A DNA stretch of 64,000 bases. It comes from Ectobius pallidus. Its lineage: Eukaryota > Arthropoda > Insecta > Blattodea > Ectobiidae. Below are positions 10,438 through 21,133 of the stretch, in pieces. Below the pieces are notes generated by a model. It worked only from the letters and a program-made list of their open reading frames with translations, had not been told where the DNA came from and made no database searches. Where the stretch lies: positions 2,356,001 through 2,420,000 of the forward strand of contig CAXKWD010000007.1 of assembly GCA_964059195.1 (NCBI GenBank), in the 5' to 3' direction. Position numbers and translations under genes: made by a program. Each line of letters starts with the position of its first letter. Within the stretch, counting starts at the first letter, position 1.

Positions 10438-10638
10438 ATGAATAAAGTACAAACTATGAAGCGGTATTCCTTAGCACTGGACGAGAGCACAAATAATGAA
10501 GATACAGCTCAATCAGAGGCAGACAGAAGGGTTTCTAGATATATCACACACGTGGCATTGATATATTTGAGGCAATTTTGCATGTTACAAAAAATAACTA
10601 AAACTCCTATAGACAAACTTCAACAATATTGGAACTAA
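10438..10638 (+). pseudogene. hAT-type transposase remnant, unit A
   Basis: The 66-codon frame contains YSLALDESTNNEDTAQ, the conserved block of hAT-superfamily transposases (FSLALDEST-DTAQ type, as in GTF2IRD2/ZBED-like elements), where the aspartate belongs to the catalytic region. The frame then reads into unrelated residues. No other hAT domain is present. Confidence 0.6.
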
Positions 10639-10688
10639 CAGAATTTCAATTTGAAATTATTGATATTATTAATTATAATAGTAATAAC

Positions 10689-11462
10689 CAGTGCTTTTTT
10701 TGTGACGGTACGCAACGGTACGCAGTACCGGCACCTTTTTTCCCTTCAAAAAAATTGGATATTACCCGGAATATTCCTTTCACAATTCCTATAAAATTAT
10801 GGCCTTGTTTGTTGGTTTTGTTAGATTTCTACGTACATAATAGCCTACACACGAGCACATGATAGTTTCTGTAAATTGCCGTGGCTACTGGACTGCAAGA
10901 GGGTTGGGGTGGGTTTTCCAGCCCTCGGCAAACTGCTCCTGTGGACAAGGCCATTCTGACAGTACCAGTGCTAATGCAGTAACAAACAAGTAGTAAACAG
11001 CTAACCACCATAGTTAATCAGGGGTTAGTGCATGTTTAAATTTAACTGCATTCGTTGCTTACATATAATTTGAAAAGAAAACCCTTCATTTGTGTTGCAG
11101 AGGCAAGTAAATTCACAGTTGTTTAGTACGATTATAGGAACAAGGGGTGCATGTTGTTCACAAGTTAAATGAGTAAAATAAGAAATTATTATGTAATGAT
11201 GAGCAATAAAAGAAAGCATGACGATGTTTTTGAAGTATCTCATAAACTGCACACAGCGAATAAAATTAATCTTTAGAGAACGTCACAAGTACTGGTGATA
11301 TTACTGCAATTCAGGGAAGAAACATTTCTGGCCATGATAGGCCTGACTATTCGACATTAACTTAGAAAAATGACTTCTGGGAGAAGTGTGGGAGCTCCCG
11401 TGTGATTAAGTTTAAAAGTTTCGGTGAGTACCGCCACCTTCTTTGTTAGAAAAAAAGCACTG
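10689..11462. mobile_element. 774-bp hAT-like nonautonomous element, unit A
   Basis: Ends CAGTGCTTTTTTTGTGACGG and TTGTTAGAAAAAAAGCACTG are inverted (CAGTGCTTTTTTT arms), and a perfect 8-bp duplication GTAATAAC lies on both sides (10681-10688, 11463-11470), as expected for hAT. Subterminal GGTACGCAACGGTACGCAGTACC repeats sit at the left end. The interior has no transposase, and its short frames show no domain. Confidence 0.88.
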
Positions 11463-11470
11463 GTAATAAC

Positions 11471-12585
11471 AATACTGATAGTGAAAACTCAGAAACAAAT
11501 CATTAAAATTTCAAACAAATACACACTTCTACGAACAACTTCACAAAAGAGGTATCCCATTTCCCATTCCGAATGTGGAGTAAGATGTTACGACGATTCT
11601 CCTTCACCATGAGCTCCCTACCCCTGGTTTAGAGTAATTGTTCTCGCTCCCTTGACACCTGCATTGTTCATCATCTTCGTCTTATTCTACTTATTCGTCT
11701 TCTTCTGGGTGTTGGCCTCGGTCTGAATTTTGCCACGTAGCCAGTGTTTTTGTGTTGGGAGTAATCGGCCCTGGAATAGGGATAATCGTGACTCGGCAAA
11801 ATGTTTATGTGAATATGATCATGACGTGCAATATTATAATAACTTTTACACCCAGGTATGTATCGGAATTTTGTGTGTGTAAACTACAGGAATTGAATGT
11901 TTTACAGGAACTATAAATCAGGTCATATTGGGACGTATTGGATGACCGAAAATGCACATTGATCACCTACTCCACAAACAAATGAAGGCTTCATGTGCTT
12001 GAAGAGCAGGTGAAGGATATCTACTGTTGGTGATGGTAGTATGCGAAGAACTGACGTCGAAAATGGGACTTCTTTTGTGAAGTTGTTCATAGAACTGTGT
12101 ATTTGTTTGAAATTTTAATGATGAATGCTGCTCAGTTGTTTTATTACAATTAATATCAATAATTTCAAATTGAATTTTGTTGGTGCCAATATTATTGAAT
12201 GTTTTAGTTATTTTAGGTTTTCGATTACTCAGACGGTTCTCTTAGGTTTCATAAAACCTAGTGTTACTCTAAATAAAAAAATTAAAAAAAAAGGTAACGT
12301 GGAATATCACTCTACACAGGTGTATTGCGAATACAAACACATCAATTTATCGACACTCTCGATGTATGCCCTTCACATGACATTAATGTATTTCCGCATA
12401 TTTCAGTCAATAACAGATAAGCCTATATTTCAAAGCTAGTTTCAACACAAAGGCCTGTAGTGCCAACAAAGAATAGGCTGTAAAGCGAAGAGAGAACCTT
12501 TCTTCTTTGTGACATCTGAACAATTCGGCGCTATGAGGTATGTAGGCTATGTGGGATCATCTACTGACAAAATATGAAAAGCTCA
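11471..12585. other. Spacer without recognised gene
   Basis: No domain-bearing ORF; a plus-strand frame at 12125-12439 (104 codons) is AT-rich and unremarkable. Also at 35344-36458 and 61360-62474. Confidence 0.4.
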
Positions 12586-12593
12586 ACATGAAT
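12586..12593. other. Empty target site of the 280-bp hAT MITE
   Basis: Unit A reads ACATGAAT where units B and C have ACATGAAC on both sides of a MITE, so this is the pre-insertion state. Confidence 0.85.
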
Positions 12594-13378
12594 TGACCAG
12601 ACGCTAAGGACATTTTCTGTAGACTTTCTCCAGACTACATATAGGCTGTACATAAATTAATCTACAAACACTCTCAACGTTGCCTGGTTTTTAAGCTCTT
12701 TAAAATAATTGGAACGCGAAATATATTTTATTGGAAATATTTTACATAATTATGTTACGTAAAATAATTTATGTAAACAAATCAAAATACATGAGTTACA
12801 TGAAATAAGTTCTATTATAACCACTGCTGGCGAACAATATGAATACATAGACCGTCTGAGTGCTGATTTCATTTCAAGAAAATGCTTTATGTGCAATATC
12901 GACCTGAGATATATGAAACATTTAAACTAACAAATGCGAAAACTATGACAGTCAGTAAAGATTTTGTAAAAATCCTCAATTTAATACTACAGAACACAAA
13001 TTCAGAAAAGTAGCGGCCCATGAACTCATTTCCAAGAACAATCGCTCAATCTCTCTCTATATAATATATAAGAGGCTTTGTCCTGACTGACTGACTGACA
13101 GAGAATCAACGTACAGCCTAAACTATAACAGGTAGAGACTTGGAATTTTGACAGTAACTTCGTTTCATAATGTAGGTGCACACTAAGAAAGGATTTTGAA
13201 AAATTCTGATTTTAAATGCCAAAAATTAAACGTTTTTGAGAATACTTAATCCCTTTTTAGACAGAATTATCAAAACAAAATCACAGAACATATTGTTGCC
13301 AGTGGTATCAGATGGTTTTGGAATTAAATTAAATGGAAGTTTGACAAATTAGAGAAGGTATCAATATAATTCATGTTA

Positions 13379-14161
13379 TCTATATTAATAAAAGGAATTG
13401 TCTGTCCGCGATGCCCAGCGAAATTTACTGAACGCAGAGATCTGAAATTATTAACATAGGTGGGCTGAAGGGTCGGAAAATGCACCTCGAAGCCGGAATT
13501 TTAATTCTAGCTTTCGTTCGTGAGTTATGAGTGAAAAACGGGCAAAAAAACGTGCATTTTATGCGTTTTCGAAGCATCAGTTTTCAGTTATACATTTCAA
13601 AATCAAATCAATTACAGTTGGCTTTGGTTATTTTTGTCATACCTTGGAAATGAAACTTTCGCGATCGCTTGAATGTTGTAAGCCCTAAATATGGTCAAAC
13701 ATTGTTTTATTTGGACGAAACTCACTATACAGGGGTGTTCGATTCTGAGGTCGCTTTTACCAGGCGACGCTATCTAATCGTATGTTGTCCAAGTGATTTA
13801 GATGTAATAAATATAATGATTTTACTATTATGCTCTTAATTTTTAATTTTTGAAATAATTATCGCGGACCATCACTTGATTTTGTTAGTCCATCCTAGAC
13901 GATTCATTTGTTTAGAATATCAAGGCACACAGACATATGACATTTTCAACCTACACGGAAGAGGGATAATCAATATAGGTCTAAATATGGTCAAACATTG
14001 TTCGATTTGAACGAAACTCACTATACAGGGGTTTTCTGGGCCAAGGAACTCGAATCTGAGGTCGCTTTTACCAGGCGACGCTATCTAATCGTGGTATGTT
14101 GTCCACGTGATTAAGGTGATAATAAATATAATGATTTAACTATTATGCTCTTATTTTTTAA
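13379..14161 (+). mobile_element. Nested Helitron segment with internal modules
   Basis: Starts TCTATATTAATAAAAGG plus a TGTCCGCGATGCCCAGCG block, then repeats a module (GGTCAAACATTGTT, GACGAAACTCACTATACAGG, ACCAGGCGACGCTATCTAAT) twice. The next Helitron 5' end interrupts it. Confidence 0.6.
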
Positions 14162-15104
14162 TCTATATTAATAAAAGCAAGTGTCTTTCTTCCTTCCCCC
14201 GTCTGTCAGTCCGCGATGCCCAGCAAAATCTACTCAACGCAGAGATCTGAAATTTTAAACATAAGTGGACTGAAGGGTCGGAAAATGCACCTCGAAGCCG
14301 GAATTTTAATTTTTGCTTTCGTTCGTGAGTGAAAAACCGGCAGAAAACGTGTATTTTTTTTGCGTTTTCGAAGTATCAGTTTTCAGTAATCATTTCAATG
14401 TCAAATCAATTACAGTAGGCTTTGGCTATTTTTGTCATACCTTGGACATACCATCGCGATCGCTTGAATGTTGTAGCTCACGCAGGTCGATTCACTTGTT
14501 TTTAATGTCAAGGCACGCAGACATATGAAATTTTCAACCTACACCGAAGAGGATTATTATTATTATTATTATTATTATTATAAGTGGGATAATCAATATA
14601 GGCCTAAATATGGTCAAACGTTGTTCGATTTGGACGAAACTCACTATACAGGGGTTTTCTGGGCCAAGAAATTCGAATCTGAGTTCGCTTTTACCAGGCG
14701 ACGCTACCTAATCGTGGTATGCAGTCCACGTGATTTAGGTGTTAACAAATATAATGATTTAACTATTATGCTCTTAATTTTTAATTTTTGAAATAATTAT
14801 CACGGGTGATCGCTTGATTTTGTAAGTCCATCCTGGACGATTCATTTGTTTAGAATATCAATTCCCGCAGACGTATGAAATTTTCAACCTACATGGAAGA
14901 GGGATATTCAATTTAGGCCTAAATATGGTCAAACATTGTTCGACTGTTCGACTTGGACGAAACTCACTATACAGGGGTTTTCTGGACCAGGGAACTCGAA
15001 TCTGAGGTCGCTTTTACCAGGCGACGCTACCTAGGCTTTGGCTATTTTTTTCATACCTTGGAAATAAAAACCCACGCAGTTCGATTCATTTGTTTATAAC
15101 TATG
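14162..15104 (+). mobile_element. Nested Helitron segment with further modules
   Basis: Second TCTATATTAATAAAAGC start, again with the GTCCGCGATGCCCAGC block, and two more copies of the same module. A perfect TTA trinucleotide run lies near 14555-14582. The 3' end joins an inverted Helitron at about 15105. Confidence 0.6.
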
Positions 15105-15937
15105 ACGTGCCCGCGGCTTCGCCCACGATAATTAATTGAAAAATTAAAAATTAATAGTATAATAATTATTAAAGCAGTATATTTATTAACACTTGCACGC
15201 GAATCATTCATAAACTAAACCATTAATAATTAATGAAACAGCTAAAATTCCGGCTTCAAGATTACATTCCACGATTAGAAATCGCGACCTGGGAAAACGA
15301 TCTCAGATTCGATTATGCAGTTCCAAAGATAACTGTGAACCACTGCCTTCTAAACTGTATAATTCTCGTGCGTAATTCTCGAGACGGCGGTGGATAATAC
15401 GTATCGTTTCTCAACTGTTTGTTGACAGATGAATATGATGTGAATTTTATTTGATAAATTCAGTGTAATTTTCAGAAATTATATAATTTTTCAAGGGAAG
15501 GAGTGATTGATTTGGATTTTTTCTGTCCGCGATACTTCGAGGATTAAACTATCAATATATTAAAGCTCATGCCCGCGGCTTCACCCGCCATTATTAATTG
15601 ACTCCAGGATTTTAAAGAAATTTACACTGGCAGTGTAGGCTATTAAAAATGTTTGTGGTTCAGAGGTATGAAAATTGTAATTAAAAATAAAATTAGAATA
15701 TTTGTTCATTGTGTTCATTTCACTTAGGCCTTATATAATAAAGAAACGGTTTTCCTAATTTTGTAGTCGTCATGAAAGTATACACTGCGAGAGACGAACA
15801 TCGCCGAGTATACCCAATGTCTCACGAAGCGGGCGAGCGAGCAAGCACGCTATTTAGGGCCGTTGAATTGTATAAGAGTAGATGTCAAGGCAGGCATATA
15901 TCTGAAATTTTCAACATAGACGGAAGAAGGATAATCA
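15105..15937 (-). mobile_element. Inverted Helitron pieces
   Basis: GTGCCCGCGGCTTCGCCC near 15106 and GCCCGCGGCTTCACCCGCC near 15571 are Helitron 3' hairpins read on the minus strand. The second abuts the inverted 260-bp segment, after which forward Helitron sequence (TTTTCAACATAGACGGAAG) resumes up to the LINE insertion. Confidence 0.55.
15628..15888 (-). repeat. Inverted copy of the 260-bp segment inside the Helitron block
   Basis: Reverse complement of 7404-7664. It shares two unit-A-specific variants with it (TCATGACGACTAC and ATACCTCTG, where units B and C have TCACGAACAGTAC and ATAGCTCTG). Confidence 0.8.
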
Positions 15938-16100
15938 AGGCATAAATAAAATAAATAAATAAATGAGATTTTATTGTCATTCAACCTTGCAGCAATAGAC
16001 AACGTCACCTTACAAATTGTACAAAACATATATATACACTATATTACATTAGAAATATATAAAAATAGATAAAGGAAAAAAAAAAGATGTTCATTAATTA

Positions 16101-17525
16101 CTACCAAGTAATGTTTGCACATTCAAAAAATTCAAAGAATTCGTCAATAGAATAAAATGGGTTAACGACTAGCCAGTTGTATATCCTTGTCTTAAATACA
16201 TTGAGTGGGACCTCCATCCATTCCAGGGGAAGTTTATTGAACACTTTTACACCAATTACCTCATAACTATTTAGTGACTTGGATAATCTACAAAAAGGTG
16301 TATTAATTTTCCTATTATATCTGGTACCATATGAGTGTATGTCTTGTCTGAGTAGATAATCTGATAAGTTATTTTTAATATGGAGGAGGACTGTGTAAAT
16401 GTATAAGTTAATCACAGTCAGCACTTTAAGTTTAATGAACAGAGGTTTACAATGATCCATCTTTTTAGCATCTGTGATAACCCTGATAGCCTTCTTCTGG
16501 AGAACCAAAATGTCCTGCACATGGGCACTATTACCCCAGAGTAAAAGTCCGTAGCTCATAACGCTTTGAAAAAAAGCAAAATATGCCGATCTTACATAAT
16601 TTTGAGGTACATGATGTTTTAAGCTTCTTAATAGGTAAACTACCCGAGACAACTTAGTACTGACATATTTAACGTGAGGATCCCAAGATAATTTTCTGTC
16701 CATGACAACACCTAAAAACTTAACACTACTTTGACCTTCTTCTACTGGCAAATCTCTAAGACTAAATATTATTTGTTGTGTTTTATTCTCATTTAGTAAA
16801 AACCCATTTGCTCTGAACCATATCGATACCTGTGATATAGTTTCTTTTGTCATGTTTTGAAGGGTTACAAACTCCTTACTGACATTTAAAAATGTAGTGT
16901 CATCCGCATAAAGAATAGAATGACTATTTATATAAGATGATAAGTCGTTGATCATTATTATGAACAATAATGGTCCCAAAACTGATCCCTGAGGTACGCC
17001 ATGTGTAATCTGAGCTATTTGTGATCTTTCCTTACCAATACATACTATTTGTCTACGCTTTGTTAGAAATGACTCAAAAATATTATCAGATTTATCATTG
17101 ATAATTCCATAATAAACTAATTTTTTTGTAAGTGATTCGTTATCTACGCAGTCAAAAGCTTTACTAAGGTCGCAAAATGTAGCCATAGCAAACTGTTTTC
17201 CTTCATACGCGTCAAGTACTTTTTTAATCAACGAGTCAATAGCATGAACGGTGGATTTTCCCTTTCTAAAACCGAATTGTGTGGGAGACAGTATATTATA
17301 GTGTTCCAGATAATTACAAACCTGTTTATAAATAACCGATTCTAAGACCTTAGATAAAACCGGAGTCATTGACACTGGACGATAGCTAGAGGGGCAATCT
17401 CTCTCTCCTTTTTTATAAATAGGCACAACTCTGGACATAATGGAACTTTGCGCCCCATGCTGCTCCCCTTTCCACTCTCCACTCGCCTGGCCGCTTCCCC
17501 GCTTCGCGTGCCGCCTGCTCCGCAT
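16101..17525 (-). CDS. LINE reverse transcriptase ORF (5'-truncated, Jockey/CR1-type)
   Basis: A 474-codon uninterrupted frame. Residues 30-60 give the RT start (VVPIYKKGERDCPSSYRPVS); palm motif A is FCDLSKAFDCVD at about 117-128, motif B GVPQGSVLGPLLF at 176-188, and the catalytic box YADD at 206-209. Thumb and C-terminal domains follow, ending in a YSIDEFFEF tail. The first 26 residues (MRSRRHAKRGSGQASGEWKG onward) come from a GC-rich stretch that does not belong to a LINE, so the endonuclease and the natural start are missing and this start is arbitrary. The absence of stops suggests a recent insertion. It would copy LINE RNA by target-primed reverse transcription if complete; as it stands it is not autonomous. 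Confidence 0.85.
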   Translation of the reverse strand: MRSRRHAKRGSGQASGEWKGEQHGAQSSIMSRVVPIYKKGERDCPSSYRPVSMTPVLSKVLESVIYKQVCNYLEHYNILSPTQFGFRKGKSTVHAIDSLIKKVLDAYEGKQFAMATFCDLSKAFDCVDNESLTKKLVYYGIINDKSDNIFESFLTKRRQIVCIGKERSQIAQITHGVPQGSVLGPLLFIIMINDLSSYINSHSILYADDTTFLNVSKEFVTLQNMTKETISQVSIWFRANGFLLNENKTQQIIFSLRDLPVEEGQSSVKFLGVVMDRKLSWDPHVKYVSTKLSRVVYLLRSLKHHVPQNYVRSAYFAFFQSVMSYGLLLWGNSAHVQDILVLQKKAIRVITDAKKMDHCKPLFIKLKVLTVINLYIYTVLLHIKNNLSDYLLRQDIHSYGTRYNRKINTPFCRLSKSLNSYEVIGVKVFNKLPLEWMEVPLNVFKTRIYNWLVVNPFYSIDEFFEFFECANITW

Positions 17526-17642
17526 ACCTTATTCATGCCTGCAGCCGTTGCTCAACGCCGGTAATGCATAATTGCAATTGATATGTCACCTAATATTTCA
17601 CAATAAAGAAAGCCCCTTGCACCTCCACATAATATTCCACAA

Positions 17643-18733
17643 TTGAATCGGTCATTTAAGAAAGGGCTTAATGACAGAAATGATAACTTTTCAGGAGAAA
17701 GAAAAAACTGTTTATTTACAGAAACATTGACAGTTAGTAAATTCTTGCATATGCAATGTCTTATTATAGGTGTTTTTAAGATCTCTACATGTGAAACAGA
17801 AATACAGTGTGCTTACATGATGTATTATAGTAATTGAAAGTAATGGAATTGAGCCCTTTCAAAAGTATATCCCTCACACTTAACATTGAAATTGTGCAAA
17901 AACACAGTTTTAAAATAAAATAAACTATTATGATTGATTTATGTAGCATTAAAATATGATAAAGGGACAACTTAATATCTTGAATACTAAATACAGTCCT
18001 ACATCAATGAAAACATACAATAAATGTAAAATACTTTCTTCATTCGTCAGCTTCTTTGGTGCAAGTAGGCCATGTAAGAATATCTACTTAGAAATGCTAA
18101 TGTTCTTCTGGTATACGTTATAACACATTAGTTTTGACAAATCTTGCTTGGTGTTAATGGGAACATTATTTTCATAAGCACACTTTTCAGGAAGTTTCAC
18201 AGTTGATGTTGCAGATATTTCACATCAGAGGTGTGGCTGATATATATCCCTAATGTATGTTGAAGCACAAATTTGTACTGGGTTCTTTGAATCATACTGA
18301 GAACTTAGGTTTCAGTCTTTTTGTAAAAATTTTGCCACTATGTTGAGACTTGTAGAATGTCATCAGCCAATACCAAATCCTCCTTGTTTTGCTGAGTTGA
18401 CAATGATTTGTACATATTCCCTGATAGAAAGAATTCTATCTAGCTTATAGACACATCTCTTGATTAAACCAAAATCAAGGAACAATGACCATAAGTCTTA
18501 CATTCACTGCTAGGATTCAGGAAGGTTCAGTATTGAAAGGACTCCATTCCTGGAGTTGAGGCATTTCTAAACTGAATGGTATATTCAAGCTGCTGTAGAA
18601 CTAACTTTAGTAGGTGGAATTGGGTCTTCCTTTAACAGAATCATGCATCTACCCCTGGTGAACCCATTTACCTCATAACATCCATTTTGAAAAAAAGTGT
18701 CATTGAGCCCTTTCTTAAATGACCGATTCAATT
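17643..18733. mobile_element. 1.1-kb DNA element with about 35-bp inverted ends
   Basis: TTGAATCGGTCATTTAAG at the left is mirrored at the right (CTTAAATGACCGATTCAA), arms continuing to about 35 bp with one mismatch (AAGGGCTTAATGAC against AAGGGCTCAATGAC). AAT or AATT at both edges suggests a 3-4 bp target duplication. The host sequence on both sides is the same AT-rich ATTCCACAAT/ATAAAAA-type repeat. The interior (including 17785-17970 on the minus strand) has no recognisable transposase. Superfamily undetermined. Confidence 0.7.
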
Positions 18734-18964
18734 ATAAAAAGACCCTTCCAACAAAATAGGCTATTTCACAATACAAAAAATACCCTTGTACAATACATAA
18801 TATTTCATAATTATAAAAAACGCCGTTTTATAACATGAAATGTGGCTTAATTGATGCAGGAAAATTTCCTTGTACCAACACTACTTATAAAAACCGATTC
18901 TTGCGTTAAAAATTATGAAATCCCCCTAACATAACTCTAATATACGAAATCTTCCTTCAGTGCT

Positions 18965-19070
18965 CAACATTCACTCGTAGCGTAGTGGTTGCTAGGGGTC
19001 CCGGGTTCGAATCCCGGTCGATCCAAAATTTACTATTAGGAATAGGTGTCAAATAGGTAGGTAGGGTCAA
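18965..19070 (+). mobile_element. Truncated tRNA-like SINE head
   Basis: CGTAGCGTAGTGGTTG (A box) lies only a few bases before GGGTTCGAATCCCGG (B box). The anticodon region is deleted, so this cannot be a tRNA gene; a SINE relic is the best reading. Confidence 0.45.
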
Positions 19071-19650
19071 CAGGAGGTGAGAGGAAGAGAGGAAGGAGAC
19101 GGGAATGGAAGAGAATAAAGAAGAAATAAATTATTATTTCTGTTTCATCAGTTCATTAAGAGATGGCGCCACCGTCGCTACTAGTAGTTCAAATGCCGCC
19201 GCTAGGGGAGGGAGTTAGAGAGTTGGAGTGAGGGACTCGCATGGAGCGCAAAGTTCGGTTTTCCCATAATCAATATAGGCCTAAATATGGTCAAACGTTG
19301 TTCGATTTGGACGAAACTCACTATACAGGGGTTTTCTGGGCAAGGAACTCAAATCTGAGGTAGCTTTTACCAGGTGACGCTATCTAATCGTGGTATGTAG
19401 TCCACGTGATTTAGGTGTTAATAAGTATAATGATTTAACTATTATGCTCTTAATTTTTTATTTTTGAAATAATTATCGCGGGCGAAGCCGCGGGCACATG
19501 CTATTTATATATAAAGAATTATTATACTTGTATATAAATAATTGTAACACGATATTTTTGAGTAGCCTATGTCTTTATTTTCCACCCTTCTTCGCATTTT
19601 AATTTCTACGTCTAAGATGTCTGAAAATTTAATTGTCCTAGTGTATATAC

Positions 19651-20040
19651 GGTCGGCTGCGATGATCTCGAGGTAGCGTGCCCGCCTCTCGATCCGAAGG
19701 TCGTGAGATCAAACCCGGCCGCAGTCGATGGGTTTTTCGGGACGTAACAATCCTGGGCACGGAGTCTTTCGGGAGGGCCCGTGTCGTAGATTTACGGCAC
19801 GTAACAGAAATCCAAGCCTAAATTAGAGCCTTTGGACAAAATTTCTCGGCCCTTCCACGTCCAAGTAGTACCTTAGTTTCCGGAGGGGGTTGAGAGGCGA
19901 TGGGCTTACCACCTGTCCCTCTGCCCTCTCTAGGAAAATAAGCGTACCAAAATTCACATCGGTAAACAGAAACATCCACTTGGAGGCCCTTCGCCCCAAC
20001 ATGGGGGGCATAGGATTCGAGAGAGTGTATATAAGAGTAG
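19651..20040 (+). mobile_element. tRNA-derived SINE with intact head, unit A tail
   Basis: GGTCGGCTGCGATGATCTCG, then GAGGTAGCGTGCCCG (A box) and GTCGTGAGATCAAACCC (B box), then a body with GATGGGTTTTTCGGGACG. The paralogues in units B and C lack about 62 bp of this head between two GGC triplets. Confidence 0.65.
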
Positions 20041-20683
20041 TTAATAATAACTTGGATCTAGATTATTTATTATTAAAAACATTTTTTTATGTTTTGTAAT
20101 TTACTAACTGAAGGGAACATTTTGCTTTTTCGAGATGGAAGTTGTGTAACATGAACTATAATTTTCATATTAAAAATAAAGAATGCCACGTGATTACAAA
20201 GGTTAAGACATAAGTGGGCCATAATTCCACGGTCCATCTTCGACAACATCAAATACCAAGTGGTGGATGTTAGCTGTAAACAAGAAATGAATGCAAATGT
20301 AGAAAAGGAAACACCAGACTGCGCTGCATGTCAAGAGCAATATGGCTGACACCAGCCAATCAAACATGGCGGCCAAACGTAGCACTCTGTTCACTATGCG
20401 ACCAATTTTTTTCTCTTGGGAAAGTACCACCTTTGCATCTTGAATGGTTTACGAGTAATAGGTTGGTAATTATTCCAGGCGCTAAGTTATCGGATTTTTT
20501 TTTATCAATCCTTTAGAACAATCAGTGTTATTACTTTTTTTCTACCTCACAAAAAGTCTTTTTAATTATGCCACTCGGACCGGGTTGGGTTTCAGTCATT
20601 ATGTTTGTAATGCTTCCTGGAGACTGGGTTATGAATAATTAGAAATGCCATACACTGATACAACTGTAATCAATCGATATTAT
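20041..20683. other. Spacer without recognised gene, unit A tail
   Basis: Homologous to 39054-39660 in unit B at clearly lower identity than the shared block. No supported ORF. Confidence 0.45.
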
Positions 20684-21133
20684 TCTTTCTTTGTTTCTTT
20701 ATCGTAGTTTCACCTCTCCCTTTTAGGATTTAAGCGACCAAAGCCGCCCGGGCCTTACAGGGCCGCGACCTGTCGGGAGAGGGATTATCTTTGGATCACA
20801 TACATATTTTTTTGACCAGACAAGGACATGGAGGGCCTCCCCGGATGAGTGATCAGCCCAATGCCGGGGCCATCTCCGAGTTAACACGAACACATAGGGA
20901 CGAGACACACCATTCACACACTCACTCCAAACAAGGCGAGGATGGGATGAAGATGATAATGACGGCCAGATGATTTCTGGGGACCACAAGGGCCTAAAGT
21001 TACCCGACATTTGTCTCAAAGGTGAGGAAAAACCCCAGAAAAACCCCACGTAGGCAACTTGTCCCGACCAGGAACCGAACCCAGGCCCGCTGCATGAGAG
21101 GATTGAACGCATCCCCTGAGCCACAGCGGTGGA
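20684..21133 (-). mobile_element. Antisense tRNA-derived SINE, unit A tail
   Basis: Minus-strand start GTCCACCGCTGTGGCTCAGG, body as in 10003-10413, tail ending AAACAAAGAAAGAA. Flanked by CAATCGATATTAT (20671-20683) and CAACTGATATTAT (21134-21146). The unit B paralogue has the empty site CAATTGATATTAT near 39671. Confidence 0.9.

Larger units (their letters stand above)
15938..19265 (-). mobile_element. LINE-containing insertion with ATAATCA duplication
   Basis: Helitron module sequence is interrupted between two copies of ATAATCA (15931-15937 and 19266-19272). The minus-strand 3' end is a TTTA-rich tail after CAATAAAATCTC, typical of Jockey/CR1 LINEs. The LINE reverse transcriptase occupies 16101 to about 17450. 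The remaining 1.8 kb (17450-19265) up to the other duplication is not LINE-like. Confidence 0.7.
13050..19503 (+). mobile_element. Helitron block inserted in unit A only
   Basis: The left end TCTCTCTATATAATATATAA and the right end GCGGGCGAAGCCGCGGGC hairpin followed by ACATGCTA sit between host A and T. Units B and C have the uninterrupted A-T site (37403-37404). No target duplication. The 6.45-kb block is not one simple element. New Helitron 5' ends (TCTATATTAATAAAAG) occur at 13379 and 14162, each directly after an A. Reverse-oriented 3' hairpins occur near 15105 and 15575. No Rep-helicase gene was found, so all parts are nonautonomous. Confidence 0.8.

Noticed and set aside
12125..12439. 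104-codon ORF conserved in all units
   Set aside because: AT-rich low-complexity residues, no domain, and conservation is explained by duplication age.
18970..19030. tRNA-like sequence with a perfect GGGTTCGAATCCC box
   Set aside because: A and B boxes are far too close for an anticodon arm.
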